DNA of 64,000 nt from JBBDWR01 sp040902745 (GCA_040902745.1 JBBDWR010000018.1:20317-84316); one strand, 5' to 3'; counted from the stretch's first letter, positions 32,853-42,038 are shown. Notes: a model not told the origin generated them from the sequence alone. Made by a program: numbers and translations.

Positions 32853-34337
32853 GTCATCGAGGGACAGGACGGAGCGGGCGCCGGCACCACTGGCGCCCCC
32901 GAGAGGGACTACACGCCTGAAGAGCTCATCCAGGCGATGGAAGAGAGCTTCAAGGACTTCAAGGACGGCGACATCGTCGACGGTGAGGTCGTCAAGATCG
33001 ACCGGGACGAGGTGTTGCTGGACATCGGCTACAAGTCCGAAGGTGTGATCCCGTCCAAAGAACTGTCGATCCGCCACGACGTCGACCCCAACGAGGTCGT
33101 CAAGGTCGGCGATCAGATCGAGGCCCTTGTCCTCCAGAAGGAGGACAAGGAAGGTCGCCTGATCCTCTCCAAGAAGCGCGCGCAGTACGAACGCGCGTGG
33201 GGCCGCATCGAAGAGGTCATGAAATCCGGCCAGACGATCACCGGACCGGTGATCGAGGTCGTCAAGGGCGGACTGATCCTCGACATCGGCTTGCGGGGGT
33301 TCCTTCCCGCGTCGCTCGTCGACCTGCGACGGGTCCGCGACCTACATCCATTCGTGGGCACCGAGCTCGAGTGCAAGATCATCGAGCTCGATCGCAACCG
33401 CAACAACGTCGTGCTCTCGCGTCGCGCATTCCTGGAGGAGTCGCAGAGCGAGGGACGCAAGAAGTTCCTCGAGTCGCTGCAGAAGAACGAACGGCGAAAG
33501 GGAACGGTCAGCTCGATCGTGAACTTCGGCGCGTTCGTCGATCTCGGCGGCGTCGACGGTCTGGTCCACGTCTCCGAGCTCAGTTGGAAGCACGTCGACC
33601 ACCCGAGTGAGGTCGTCCAGGTCGGCGAGGAGGTCGAGGTGGAGGTTCTCGACGTCGACCTCGATCGCGAACGCGTTTCCCTCTCGCTCAAGGCCACCCA
33701 GGAAGACCCGTGGAAGGAGTTCGAGCGCAAGTACTCTGCCGGGGAGATCATCGAGGGGCAGGTCACCAAGCTCGTGCCGTTCGGTGCGTTCATCCGCGTC
33801 GCCAACGGCATCGAGGGTCTCGTCCACATCTCCGAGCTCGCGGAGGGCCACGTCGAGTCGCCCGAGGCGGTGCTTTCGGTCGGCGACCAGGTCCGCGTGA
33901 AGGTCATCGACGTCGACGTCCAGCGCCGGCGTGTGAGTCTGTCGATGCGACAGGTCGGCGGTCAACCGCTCGAGGTCGGGGAGTCCGAGATTCAGGAGGA
34001 GGCTGCCACGGCCACGGATGCCGCGCCGGCGTCGTCCGAGGAGACGTCTCCCGTGACCGAGGCCGCGGCGACACCGGAGGCCGAAACGCCCGTCGCTGCT
34101 GCGGGCGAGGAGGCGCAAGCTCCTGAAGCCGCGCAAGCTCCTGAAGCCGAGCAAACAGCTGAAGCCGAGCCGGCAGCTGAGGCCGAGCCGACAGCGGAGG
34201 GCGAACCTCCCGCCGAACCCGAGCCGAAGCCCGAGCCGCCCGCATCCACGTCGCCCGAGCCGACCAAGACCGACGCCGAGGTCTCTCTCGAGTCGATCCT
34301 GCAGGATCTGAAGCGGCGCGAAGGCCGCACCGACTAG
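32853..34337 (+). CDS. rpsA: 30S ribosomal protein S1
   Basis: Four S1 RNA-binding domains (roughly residues 45-120, 130-200, 215-290 and 305-375), then an acidic Ala/Glu/Pro-rich tail of about 100 residues with short repeats of the Ala-Pro-Glu-Ala kind. The core pattern FKDGDIVDGEVVKIDRDEVLLDIGYKSEGVIP is typical of actinobacterial S1. The frame holds a conserved-looking N-terminal stretch (TPEELIQAMEESF) before the first ATG at 32937. The ribosome site lies 7 nt before GTC 32853 and 10 nt before ATC 32856, and no ATG/GTG/TTG exists there. True start is therefore unclear: a non-canonical codon, a base error, or ATG 32937 without a ribosome site. Confidence 0.9.
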   Translation, partial: VIEGQDGAGAGTTGAPERDYTPEELIQAMEESFKDFKDGDIVDGEVVKIDRDEVLLDIGYKSEGVIPSKELSIRHDVDPNEVVKVGDQIEALVLQKEDKEGRLILSKKRAQYERAWGRIEEVMKSGQTITGPVIEVVKGGLILDIGLRGFLPASLVDLRRVRDLHPFVGTELECKIIELDRNRNNVVLSRRAFLEESQSEGRKKFLESLQKNERRKGTVSSIVNFGAFVDLGGVDGLVHVSELSWKHVDHPSEVVQVGEEVEVEVLDVDLDRERVSLSLKATQEDPWKEFERKYSAGEIIEGQVTKLVPFGAFIRVANGIEGLVHISELAEGHVESPEAVLSVGDQVRVKVIDVDVQRRRVSLSMRQVGGQPLEVGESEIQEEAATATDAAPASSEETSPVTEAAATPEAETPVAAAGEEAQAPEAAQAPEAEQTAEAEPAAEAEPTAEGEPPAEPEPKPEPPASTSPEPTKTDAEVSLESILQDLKRREGRTD

Positions 34338-34340
34338 CCT
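34335..34340 (+). promoter_or_regulatory. -10 box of coaE (leaderless start)
   Basis: TAGCCT overlapping the rpsA stop codon, 8 nt before ATG 34349; no ribosome site. Confidence 0.45.
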
Positions 34341-34348
34341 CCTCGTCG

Positions 34349-34957
34349 ATGCTGCTCGTCGGTCTCACCGGAGGGATCGGTTCCGGCAAGTCCACCGTTG
34401 CCTCGATGCTGTCCGATCGCGGCGCGGTGATCCTCGACGCCGACGCCTTCTCTCGCGATGCCCTCGCGACCGGCACCCCGGGGATGCGCACCGCCGTGCA
34501 GGAGTTCGGCGACGAGATCCTCACCCCCGACGGCGACATCGACCGCGGGCAGCTCGCGTCGATCGTGTTCTCCGACCCGCAGCGGTTGCGGGCGCTCGAG
34601 GCGATCGTGCATCCGGTGGTTCGCAAGGCGATCGCCGCAGGGGCATCGTCGCATCGGGACTCCGATCGCATAGTCGTGATCGACTCGCCGCTACTGATCG
34701 AGATGGACCAGCATGACGACGTCGACCTGCTGGTCGTGGTGTCGGCACCGGAGGAGGTGCAGGTGCATCGGATGGTGGAGCAACGCGGGTTCGGAGAGGT
34801 CGACGTACGCCGACGCCTGGCCCTGCAACTGCCGCTCGAAGACAAGGCCGAGCAGGCAGACGTCGTGCTCGATAACGGCGGGACGTTGGAGGAGCTGACC
34901 GCGCAGGTGGATCGCCTGTGGAACGACCTCGCCGACCGAGCCGCCTCCGAGGCGTGA
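34349..34957 (+). CDS. coaE: Dephospho-CoA kinase
   Basis: Last step of coenzyme A synthesis: phosphorylates dephospho-CoA at the ribose 3'-OH. 202 residues, standard length. P-loop GGIGSGKSTV at residue 6, conserved DADxxSRDAL, IVHPVV and DSPLLIE, and the lid region RRRLALQLPLEDK. Immediately follows rpsA, the usual actinobacterial neighbour. Probably transcribed both with rpsA and from its own leaderless promoter. Confidence 0.95.
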   Translation: MLLVGLTGGIGSGKSTVASMLSDRGAVILDADAFSRDALATGTPGMRTAVQEFGDEILTPDGDIDRGQLASIVFSDPQRLRALEAIVHPVVRKAIAAGASSHRDSDRIVVIDSPLLIEMDQHDDVDLLVVVSAPEEVQVHRMVEQRGFGEVDVRRRLALQLPLEDKAEQADVVLDNGGTLEELTAQVDRLWNDLADRAASEA

Positions 34958-34969
34958 CGCGCGCGCGGC

Positions 34970-34975
34970 TATCAT
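34970..34975 (+). promoter_or_regulatory. -10 box of the HAD gene (leaderless start)
   Basis: TATCAT, 7 nt before GTG 34983; no ribosome site. Confidence 0.55.
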
Positions 34976-34982
34976 CCCATCC

Positions 34983-35681
34983 GTGACCTACCGGGCAGTT
35001 TTCTTCGACGCGGGTGAGACGCTCGTGCACCCGCATCCCACCTTTCCCGAGCTGTTCGTGCAGGTCCTCGCCCGAGAGGGGTTCGCCGTTACGCCGCAGG
35101 CCGTCCGTGCGGCCGATCTGCTGATCGCCGATCGATTCCGCACCGCGGCCGCCAGCAACGATCTGTGGACCACCTCTCCCGAGCGCTCCCGGACCTTCTG
35201 GCACGCCGTCTACGACGATTTCCTCGGACGACTCGGCGTCCCCAGCGGCAACGGGTTGCACGACACGCTGTACCGGGAGTTCACAGACCTCGCGAACTAT
35301 GCGTTGTTCGACGACGTGCTTCCGACCCTGCGGGTGCTGGCGGAGACCGATCTGCGGCTGGGTGTGATCTCCAACTTCGAGGAATGGCTCGCGCTGTTGC
35401 TCGACGAGCTGAAGATCGCTCCCTACTTCGAGATCCAGGTGATCTCGGGCGTCGAAGGGATCGAGAAGCCGGACCCGGCGATCTTCCGTCTCGCGCTCGA
35501 TCGAACGGGTGTGGATCCCGCGGAGGCGGCGTACGTTGGCGACAACCCTCACTTCGATACCGTTCCCGCGTCGGACCTGGGGATGCTTCCGGTGCTGATC
35601 GACCGACGCGTACGGTTCCCCGACGAGCCCCACCGGATCGACTCGCTGACGGAGCTGCCGCCGTTGCTGGGGGTCGGATGA
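34983..35681 (+). CDS. HAD-IA family hydrolase
   Basis: 232 residues. Motif I FFDAGETLV (nucleophile Asp, with Gly in the usual second-Asp position), a helical cap of about 90 residues, motif II ISNFEE, motif III Lys in IEKPDPAIFRLAL and motif IV VGDNPHFDT. A phosphatase or dehalogenase acting on a small metabolite. The DAGET version of motif I is frequent in REG-2/HDHD3-like proteins. First gene of a four-gene run with 4-bp overlaps (to the ABC exporter). Substrate unknown. Confidence 0.88.
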   Translation: MTYRAVFFDAGETLVHPHPTFPELFVQVLAREGFAVTPQAVRAADLLIADRFRTAAASNDLWTTSPERSRTFWHAVYDDFLGRLGVPSGNGLHDTLYREFTDLANYALFDDVLPTLRVLAETDLRLGVISNFEEWLALLLDELKIAPYFEIQVISGVEGIEKPDPAIFRLALDRTGVDPAEAAYVGDNPHFDTVPASDLGMLPVLIDRRVRFPDEPHRIDSLTELPPLLGVG

Positions 35682-36046
35682 TCGAACGGACATTCACGCG
35701 CGAACAGGCGAACGCGGCGATCGAGGACCTGCGTCCGCGTCTGGAACGGATCCGCAGCGCCCGGCGGGTGGTGATCGAGCACGGGGAACTCGTCCGAGGC
35801 CGCGTCGCCGGTGACGGCGGGGGCAGCGAGGGAAGCGCCTACTACGACGCGATCCTCTCCCTGCGGCGAGAGGTCGAGTACCTTGCTGCGATCGGGATCG
35901 TGCTACGCGACCCCGAGGCCGGTCTCGTCGACTTTCCGACGGAGGTCGACGGGGTGGCGGGATTCTTGTGCTGGCGGGCCGACGAAGATGCCGTGGCCTT
36001 CTGGCATCCGCCGGAGTCGGGGTTCCGGGGACGTCGCCCACTGTGA
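35678..36046 (+). CDS. DUF2203 family protein
   Basis: 122 residues. Begins FTREQANAAIEDLRPRLERI and ends with a domain containing VLRDPEAGLVDFPTEVDG and CWRADEDAVAFWH, the pattern of DUF2203 (small soluble protein of unknown function). Overlaps the HAD gene by 4 bp (ATGA) and the dehydrogenase gene by 4 bp (GTGA), hence translational coupling. Confidence 0.8.
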   Translation: MIERTFTREQANAAIEDLRPRLERIRSARRVVIEHGELVRGRVAGDGGGSEGSAYYDAILSLRREVEYLAAIGIVLRDPEAGLVDFPTEVDGVAGFLCWRADEDAVAFWHPPESGFRGRRPL

Positions 36047-37068
36047 GTACGTCGGGACGTCCGGTCGTCCTCGTGGCCGGCGCCACGCCGGACGACGCTC
36101 CACCCGGCGTCGACGCGGCGAACGATCGCGTAGAGCTCCTCACCGCAGCCGACCCCGAGGAGGTTGGCGCGGCGATCGCTCGGGCCGACGCGATCTTCGC
36201 CTGGCGACCGGAGGCGACGCTGCTCGAGGCCGCGTGGGGAGCAGCGGGCCGCGTTCGGTGGCTCCAGTCCGCGTCCGCGGGAGTGGACTCGCTGCTGTTC
36301 CCCGCCCTCGTACGCAGCGATGTCGTCGTGACGAACGCGCGCGGCGTGTTCGATGAGGGGATGGCGGAGTACACGCTCGGGTTGATGCTCTGCTTCGCGA
36401 AGGACTTCGCGGGAACCCTCGATCGGCAGCGCCACGCGGAGTGGAAGTATCGATACTCCGAACCCCTCGCGGGGACGCGTCTGCTCGTCGTTGGCGCCGG
36501 ATCGATCGGCAGAGCGGTCGGTCGGCTCGCCCGAGCGTGCGGCATGCACGTGGAGGGGATCGCGCGTTCCTCACGCGCGGCCGACGACGTGTTCGAGTGG
36601 GTCGGCGAGGCACGGGAACTGCTCGATCGATTGCCGCACGCCGACTACGTGGTCAACGTGCTTCCGCATGCCCCGCACACCGACCGCCTGTTCGGAACGG
36701 AAGCGTTCGCGGCGATGCGATCAAGCGCCCGATTCGTGAACGTCGGCAGAGGCGGCACCGTGGACGAGCAGGCGCTGATCCACGCCCTGGAGACCGGAGG
36801 ACTGGCGGGTGCGGCCTTGGACGTGTTCACCGAGGAGCCCCTTCCGGAAGACAGTCCCCTGTGGGGGATGAACAACGTGATCGTGTCCCCGCACATGTCC
36901 GGGGATCTCGTGGGCTGGGAGCGCGCCGTGGTGGACGTGTTCTTGGACAACCTCGACCGGTGGCTGCGGGGCGAGTCGCTGCACAACGTCGTGGACAAGG
37001 CACTCGGGTACGCGCCGGCGAACGCATCGCCGCCAGCCAATGGCGCCGGTAGGGTCGAGGACCGATGA
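36043..37068 (+). CDS. D-2-hydroxyacid dehydrogenase family protein
   Basis: 341 residues. Nucleotide-binding GAGSIGRAVGRLARACGM near residue 152. Catalytic residues visible: Arg in NVGRGGTVDEQAL, Glu in FTEEPLPEDSPLW, His in VSPHMSG. Closest in style to the GhrA/SerA-like members that reduce glyoxylate or other 2-oxoacids using NAD(P)H. GTG 36043 is set by the GTGA overlap with the DUF2203 gene. Substrate cannot be told from sequence. Confidence 0.9.
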   Translation: MSTSGRPVVLVAGATPDDAPPGVDAANDRVELLTAADPEEVGAAIARADAIFAWRPEATLLEAAWGAAGRVRWLQSASAGVDSLLFPALVRSDVVVTNARGVFDEGMAEYTLGLMLCFAKDFAGTLDRQRHAEWKYRYSEPLAGTRLLVVGAGSIGRAVGRLARACGMHVEGIARSSRAADDVFEWVGEARELLDRLPHADYVVNVLPHAPHTDRLFGTEAFAAMRSSARFVNVGRGGTVDEQALIHALETGGLAGAALDVFTEEPLPEDSPLWGMNNVIVSPHMSGDLVGWERAVVDVFLDNLDRWLRGESLHNVVDKALGYAPANASPPANGAGRVEDR

Positions 37069-37997
37069 GCTGGGTGCCCACGTCCGAAACCGCGCTGGCG
37101 GTTCGCGACCTGCACAAGTCCTACGGCACGTTCGAGGCCGTGCGGGGGATCTCTTTCGACGTGAACCGCGGCGAAGTATTCGCCCTGCTCGGGCCTAATG
37201 GAGCCGGCAAGACCACAACGGTGGAGATCCTCGAGGGCTTCCGCGTTCGTTCACGAGGCACCGTCGTCGTGCTCGGTCACGATCCACAGAAGCACGACGC
37301 GCAGATGAAGCAGCGGATCGGGATCGTGCTCCAGTCCACGGGCGTGGATCCCTTCTTGACGGTGCGAGAGACGATCGAGTTCTATCGGGGCCTGTACCCC
37401 GCGCCGCGCGAGACCGACGAGGTGATCGGGCTCGTCGGTCTCTCGGAAAAGCGCGACCAGAAGGTCACGAAGCTCTCGGGTGGGCAGAAGCGCCGGCTCG
37501 ACGTGGCGATCGCGCTTGCCGGAGACCCCGAGCTGCTGTTCCTCGACGAACCGACCACCGGGTTCGACCCGAGTGCCCGCCGTCACGCGTGGGAGATCAT
37601 CAAGAACCTGGCGACCCTCGGAAAGACCGTGTTCCTCACGACCCACTTCATGGACGAGGCGCAGTACCTCGCCGACCGCGTCGCCATCATCGCGCGCGGG
37701 GAGATCGTCGCGGAGGGCACGCCCGACACGCTTGGCGGCCGAGACACGGCGAAGACCCGGATCCGCTTCCGGCTCCCCGCGGGGGTCGATGCGACGGGGC
37801 TTCCCGACCTCGGACAGCGCGCCACGCCGGACGGGACGTCCGTCGTGGAGGCCTCCGATCCGGCACCTCCGCTCCACGAGCTCACACGGTGGGCGGTGGA
37901 TCGTGGGGTCCGGTTCGAGGTGCTCGAGGTCTCCCGCCCGACACTCGAGGACGTCTATCTCGAGATCACGGGTGACGCACTTGAGGCGAAGTCGTGA
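37065..37997 (+). CDS. ABC exporter ATP-binding protein (DrrA-like)
   Basis: 310 residues. Walker A GPNGAGKTT near residue 46, Q-loop VLQSTGVDPFLTV, signature KLSGGQKRRLDVAIAL, Walker B LLFLDEPTTGFDP, H-loop TTHFMDEA, then a C-terminal extension of about 90 residues as in DrrA/NatA-type ATPases. Partner of the ABC-2 permease that follows. Cargo unknown; drug, lipid or polysaccharide export are all possible. Confidence 0.93.
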   Translation: MSWVPTSETALAVRDLHKSYGTFEAVRGISFDVNRGEVFALLGPNGAGKTTTVEILEGFRVRSRGTVVVLGHDPQKHDAQMKQRIGIVLQSTGVDPFLTVRETIEFYRGLYPAPRETDEVIGLVGLSEKRDQKVTKLSGGQKRRLDVAIALAGDPELLFLDEPTTGFDPSARRHAWEIIKNLATLGKTVFLTTHFMDEAQYLADRVAIIARGEIVAEGTPDTLGGRDTAKTRIRFRLPAGVDATGLPDLGQRATPDGTSVVEASDPAPPLHELTRWAVDRGVRFEVLEVSRPTLEDVYLEITGDALEAKS

Positions 37998-38761
37998 GCG
38001 GGATCAGGTTCGCGCTACGGCAGGCCGTGTACACGAACAAGGCCTTCTGGCGGAACCCCGCGTCGGCGTTCTTCACGTTCGCGTTCCCGTTGATGTTCCT
38101 GGTGATCTTCACCACGTTGTTCGGCAATAGCGACACGCCGACGGCGGCGGGGACGATCAAGACCTCCACCTTCTACATCCCGGGGATGGCGACGTTCGCC
38201 GTGATCTCCGCTTGCTACACGAATATCGCGATCAGCGTGGCCTACGCTCGCGACGAGGGCATCCTCAAGCGAACACGCGGGACACCGATGCCGGGATGGT
38301 CCTATCTGCTCGGCCGCGTGTTGCACGCCATGGTGATAGCCGTGGTCCTCGTCGTGATCGTCGGGGCATTCGGCAAGTTCATCTACGACGCACAGTTGCC
38401 CACGGGGACGCCACTGGTGCAGTTCCTCATCGCCTTGGTAGTGGGTTCGGGCGCGTTCGCCGCCCTCGGCCTCGCACTCACGTGCGTGATCCCGAACGCC
38501 GACGCCTCTCCGGCGATCGTGAACGCCTCGATCCTGCCGTTGCTGTTCCTCTCCGACGTCTTCATCCCGCTGGGGAGGGATCCAGCGGCGTGGGTGAACG
38601 CGATCGGTGTGATCTTTCCGGTCCGGCATTTCGCGAACGCGATGCAAGCCGCGTTCCTGGGGGCGCCGTTCTCGTGGAGCGACGTCCTCGTGGTGGCCCT
38701 GTGGGGGATCGGCGGTCTGCTCGTCGCCGCCCGGTACTTCCGGTGGGAGCCGCGGCACTGA
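37994..38761 (+). CDS. ABC-2 type permease (DrrB-like)
   Basis: 255 residues with six hydrophobic segments (first near residues 27-46, last near 228-246). An ABC-2 pattern is visible: FFTFAFPLMFLVIFTTLFG, IVNASILPLLFLSDVFIPLG and VIFPVRHFANAM. GTG 37994 overlaps the ATPase stop by 4 bp. The pair would form a 2+2 exporter in the cytoplasmic membrane. Nothing in the neighbourhood points to a substrate. Confidence 0.92.
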   Translation: MSGIRFALRQAVYTNKAFWRNPASAFFTFAFPLMFLVIFTTLFGNSDTPTAAGTIKTSTFYIPGMATFAVISACYTNIAISVAYARDEGILKRTRGTPMPGWSYLLGRVLHAMVIAVVLVVIVGAFGKFIYDAQLPTGTPLVQFLIALVVGSGAFAALGLALTCVIPNADASPAIVNASILPLLFLSDVFIPLGRDPAAWVNAIGVIFPVRHFANAMQAAFLGAPFSWSDVLVVALWGIGGLLVAARYFRWEPRH

Positions 38762-38832
38762 TCCGACAGTCGTCGCTCAACCCGACTCTGCCATCCCGTC
38801 TGACCTGCGGCTGCGTACTGATAGGCGTGTGC

Positions 38833-38838
38833 TAGGCT
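38833..38838 (+). promoter_or_regulatory. -10 box for the second amino-acid transporter operon
   Basis: TAGGCT in the 143-bp gap, 66 nt before ATG 38905. Here the gene does have a ribosome site (GAGGGGGAG), so this mRNA has a leader. Confidence 0.4.
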
Positions 38839-38904
38839 CCGGCGTCGGAGTCGGCGGATCGCCGCCCGGTGCACGGAGACGCGACGAAGTCGAGGGGGAG
38901 CGCG

Positions 38905-39792
38905 ATGAGGAAGTTGTTCGCCGTCCTGGCCCTGTGCGCGCTGGTCTTCGCGGCCTGCGCCGAGGAGGATTCGCCGGACCAGCCCCAGCCAGGCGCCAGC
39001 GGCGCTTCGTGCGAGAAGGACTCCCTCCAGCTCTTCGAGCCCGGTCAACTGACGGTCGCGACCTCCAACCCCGTCTTCCCACCGTGGTTCCAAGGTTCGA
39101 TCCAAGAGAGTGCGTGGAAGAACCCGTCGCCACAGAGCGGCGAGGGCTTCGAGAGCGCGCTCACCTATGCGATCGCCGAGACCCTCGGGTTCACCGACGA
39201 CGAGGTCATCTGGGTCGAGGAGGGGTTCAACAAGACGTATGCACCCGGACCCAAGGACTACGACTTCTCGATCCAGGAGATTTCCATCACGCCCAAACGC
39301 GCCGAGGCGGTCACCTTCAGCGACGGGTACTACGACGTAAACCAGGCCCTGATCGCGCTCGGCGGCAGTCCCGCCGCCGGTGCGACGACGATGGAGGAGC
39401 TCAAGGCCACCAAGCTTGGCGCGCAGATCGGGACCACGGGGCTGACCTTCATCGACGAGGTGATCCAGCCCGACGACGAAGCGGCGGTCTTCGACGACAC
39501 CAGTGCTGCGAAGCAGGCGCTCGAGAGCGGATCGATCGACGGGATGGTCGTCGACCTTCCCACCGCGTTCTTCATCACGGCAGTCGAGATCCCGAAAGCA
39601 TCCGTGGTGGGGCAGTTCGAGAACACAGCGGAGGTCGCAGGACAGGAGCAGTTCGGCCTCACGTTCGAGAAGGACAACCCCCTGGTCACGTGCATCAACG
39701 AGGCGATCACCGCCCTCAAGAACAGCGGCGAGTTGCAGGCGATCCAGGACGAGTGGCTGTCCGAGGCGACCGATGTCCCGGTAATCGGGTAG
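38905..39792 (+). CDS. Amino-acid ABC transporter binding lipoprotein
   Basis: 295 residues. Lipobox FAAC after a short signal peptide, then an SBP_bac_3 domain: LTVATSNPVFPPWF, ALTYAIAETLGF, SIQEISITPKRAEAVTFSDGYY, IDGMVVDLPTAF. The end ITALKNSGELQAIQDEWL is intact, unlike the paralogue at 21.6 kb. A Cys pair (SCEKDS...TCINEA) may form a disulfide. Binds a polar amino acid or related solute. Confidence 0.93.
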   Translation: MRKLFAVLALCALVFAACAEEDSPDQPQPGASGASCEKDSLQLFEPGQLTVATSNPVFPPWFQGSIQESAWKNPSPQSGEGFESALTYAIAETLGFTDDEVIWVEEGFNKTYAPGPKDYDFSIQEISITPKRAEAVTFSDGYYDVNQALIALGGSPAAGATTMEELKATKLGAQIGTTGLTFIDEVIQPDDEAAVFDDTSAAKQALESGSIDGMVVDLPTAFFITAVEIPKASVVGQFENTAEVAGQEQFGLTFEKDNPLVTCINEAITALKNSGELQAIQDEWLSEATDVPVIG

Positions 39793-39807
39793 CGGAGCCG
39801 GTCTCGG

Positions 39808-40689
39808 GTGAGCGTGGGCGGGGCCCCCGGCGGTTCCGATCCGGTCGACCTGCCGCCGGCCAGACGCACTCGCTGGCGCGACCAGCTTCGCGCCGAGGGT
39901 GGCCGCGGTGCCCTGATCGCGACGGTCTCGACCATCGTGTTCCTAGCGGTCGCCGTGGTCGTGGTGGTCAACTCGCCAGGCTGGGACCGTGTGCGCGAAG
40001 CCTTCTTCAATGCGGAGGACTTCCGTGCCTCTTTCCCGGACATCTTGAGCGGCTTCTGGGTCAACGTGCAGATGTTCATGATCGCCGAAGTACTCGTGCT
40101 CATGTTCGCGCTGCTGCTCGCGGTGATCCGGTCGGTGCCGGGGCCTGTCTTCTTCCCACTCCGTGCGCTGTCGACGATCTACACCGACTTGTTCCGTGGG
40201 ATCCCGACGCTGCTGGTGATCCTCCTGCTCGGCTTCGGAGTCCCGGCGCTCGACCTCCAGGGAGTGCCCGACTCGGACATGTTCTGGGGGATCGTCGCTC
40301 TCGTGCTCGTGTATTCCGCGTACGTCGCGGAGGTCTACCGCTCGGGGATCGAGTCGATCCATCCGAGCCAGCGGGCCGCAGCCCGATCGCTCGGTCTGTC
40401 GCAGTGGCAGTCGTTGCGGTTCGTCGTCGTGCCGCAGGCAGTGCGCCGCGTGATCCCACCGCTGCTCAACGACTTCGTCGGACTCCAGAAGGAGACGGCG
40501 CTCGTGGCGATCCTCGGAACCGTCCGCGAGGCGGTCCGTGAGGCACAGATCTACTCGACCGATACCTTTAACTTCACCAGCTACTTGGGAGCGGCTCTGC
40601 TGTTCGTGTTGGTGACGATCCCACTTGCTCGGTTCACGGACTACTTGATCGATCGGGAACGTGGGCGCCGGCAGGCGAACGCCGGATGA
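39808..40689 (+). CDS. Amino-acid ABC transporter permease
   Basis: 293 residues. One extra N-terminal membrane segment (about 35-55), then a standard HisM-type domain: FWVNVQMFMIAEVLVLMF, LFRGIPTLLVILL and the EAA loop RAAARSLGLSQWQSLRFVVVPQAVRRVIPPLLNDF. GTG 39808 start; overlaps the ATPase gene by 4 bp. Shares the cassette order binding protein-permease-ATPase with the operon at 21.6 kb. Confidence 0.93.
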   Translation: MSVGGAPGGSDPVDLPPARRTRWRDQLRAEGGRGALIATVSTIVFLAVAVVVVVNSPGWDRVREAFFNAEDFRASFPDILSGFWVNVQMFMIAEVLVLMFALLLAVIRSVPGPVFFPLRALSTIYTDLFRGIPTLLVILLLGFGVPALDLQGVPDSDMFWGIVALVLVYSAYVAEVYRSGIESIHPSQRAAARSLGLSQWQSLRFVVVPQAVRRVIPPLLNDFVGLQKETALVAILGTVREAVREAQIYSTDTFNFTSYLGAALLFVLVTIPLARFTDYLIDRERGRRQANAG

Positions 40690-41447
40690 GAACGGATCCT
40701 GCGGGCGAGGCGTTGCGAGTCGAAGGGCTCCGGAAGTCGTTCGGCGATCTCGAAGTGCTCCGCGGTGTCGACCTGTCCGTCGCGGATCACGAGGTGGTTT
40801 GCCTGATCGGTGCGTCGGGCTCCGGGAAGTCCACGCTGTTGCGGTGCGTGAACCTGATCGAGCAGATCGACGCGGGCCGGATCCTTGTCGAAGCAGAGGA
40901 GATAACGGCGGCTGGGGTCGACGTGAATCGGATCCGGCGTCGGATCGGGATCGTGTTCCAGTCCTACAACCTGTTTCCACACATGACCGTGCTACGCAAC
41001 GTCACCCTCGCGCCGATCGAGGCCGGTGGACTCTCGCGCGGCGAAGCCGAGGAACGAGCGCGCGGGTTGCTCGATCGGATCGGCCTGCTCGAGAAGCAGG
41101 ACGAATATCCCGACCGGCTGTCGGGAGGGCAGCAGCAGCGGGTGGCGATCGCTCGGGCCCTCGCGATGCAGCCCGACCTGCTGTTGCTCGACGAGATCAC
41201 GAGCGCCCTGGACCCGGAGCTGATCGCAGAAGTCCTCAACCTGGTCCGAGAACTTGCGGCACAGGGAATGACGATGGTGATTGCGACCCACGAGATGGCC
41301 TTCGCGCGGGACATCGCGAACCGTGTGCTGTTCCTCGACGACGGGGTGATCCTCGAGGAGGGGACCCCCGAACAGATCTTCAGCTCCCCTCGCGAGGAGC
41401 GCACGAAGCGCTTCCTCCAGCGGATCGTCGAGGCCGGGCGCCTGTGA
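40686..41447 (+). CDS. Amino-acid ABC transporter ATP-binding protein
   Basis: 253 residues, GlnQ type. Walker A GASGSGKST near residue 43, VFQSYNLFPHMTVLRN, signature LSGGQQQRVAIARAL, Walker B LLLLDEITSALDPE and THEMAFARD. Closely similar in layout to the ATPase at 23.7 kb. Last gene of the operon; the next gene converges after 15 bp. Confidence 0.96.
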   Translation: MRTDPAGEALRVEGLRKSFGDLEVLRGVDLSVADHEVVCLIGASGSGKSTLLRCVNLIEQIDAGRILVEAEEITAAGVDVNRIRRRIGIVFQSYNLFPHMTVLRNVTLAPIEAGGLSRGEAEERARGLLDRIGLLEKQDEYPDRLSGGQQQRVAIARALAMQPDLLLLDEITSALDPELIAEVLNLVRELAAQGMTMVIATHEMAFARDIANRVLFLDDGVILEEGTPEQIFSSPREERTKRFLQRIVEAGRL

Positions 41448-41462
41448 GGTGGCGATCTCCGG

Positions 41463-42038
41463 CTAGCGAACCCGCTGCAAGAAGGCCAGCGTGCGCCTCT
41501 TGAGCAGTGTGGCCGCCTGCTCGTCGTAGTCGTCCAGGCTTGCGTCGGCGAACAGGTGGGCCGAGCCGGGGTAGAGGAACAGTTCGGCGTCGTCGGTCTC
41601 CTCGACCAGCGCCTCGGCAACGGGCCGGTCCTCCCCTTCCGCCAGAGGGTCGGAATCCATCATGTGGATCTGGAGCGGCACGCCCTCCGGCCACGAACTC
41701 TCGAGCTCTGAGGTCGGAACACATGAGTGGAAGAAGACCGCCCCTCTCGCACCCGGTCGCGTCTGCGCGAGCGACTGCGCGGGCAGGACGCCGAGTGAGA
41801 ATCCCGCATAGACGATGTCGGCAGGGAGATCCTCGGCTGTCGCCGAACCGGTACGCGTGATTTGTCGCAAGCCGATCTGCTCGGCGTAGGCGACACCCTC
41901 TTCCAGATCTCCGAACGTGTTGCCGTCGTACAGGTCCGGCGTAACGACCGCGTGGCCCGCCTCTCGGAGTTCGTCGGCGAAGGCGACAAACCCAGTCGCC
42001 TGCCCTTGGGCATGATGAAACAGGAGCACCGTCGTCAT
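41463..42038 (-). CDS. Dienelactone hydrolase-like α/β hydrolase
   Basis: 191 residues, short for the family (usually 230-250). Nucleophile elbow GFSLG with Ser in place of the classical dienelactone-hydrolase Cys, acid in MDSDPLAEGED, and His in GSAHLFAD. All three triad positions are in DLH order. Leaderless: TACAGT (42045-42050, minus) lies 6 nt before ATG 42038. Divergent from uvrB with 70 bp between starts. Substrate unknown. Confidence 0.85.
   Translation of the reverse strand: MTTVLLFHHAQGQATGFVAFADELREAGHAVVTPDLYDGNTFGDLEEGVAYAEQIGLRQITRTGSATAEDLPADIVYAGFSLGVLPAQSLAQTRPGARGAVFFHSCVPTSELESSWPEGVPLQIHMMDSDPLAEGEDRPVAEALVEETDDAELFLYPGSAHLFADASLDDYDEQAATLLKRRTLAFLQRVR

Noticed and set aside
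34080..34260. Repetitive GCTCCTGAAGCC-type sequence
   Set aside because: It is the Ala/Glu/Pro-rich acidic tail of ribosomal protein S1, a normal feature in actinobacteria.
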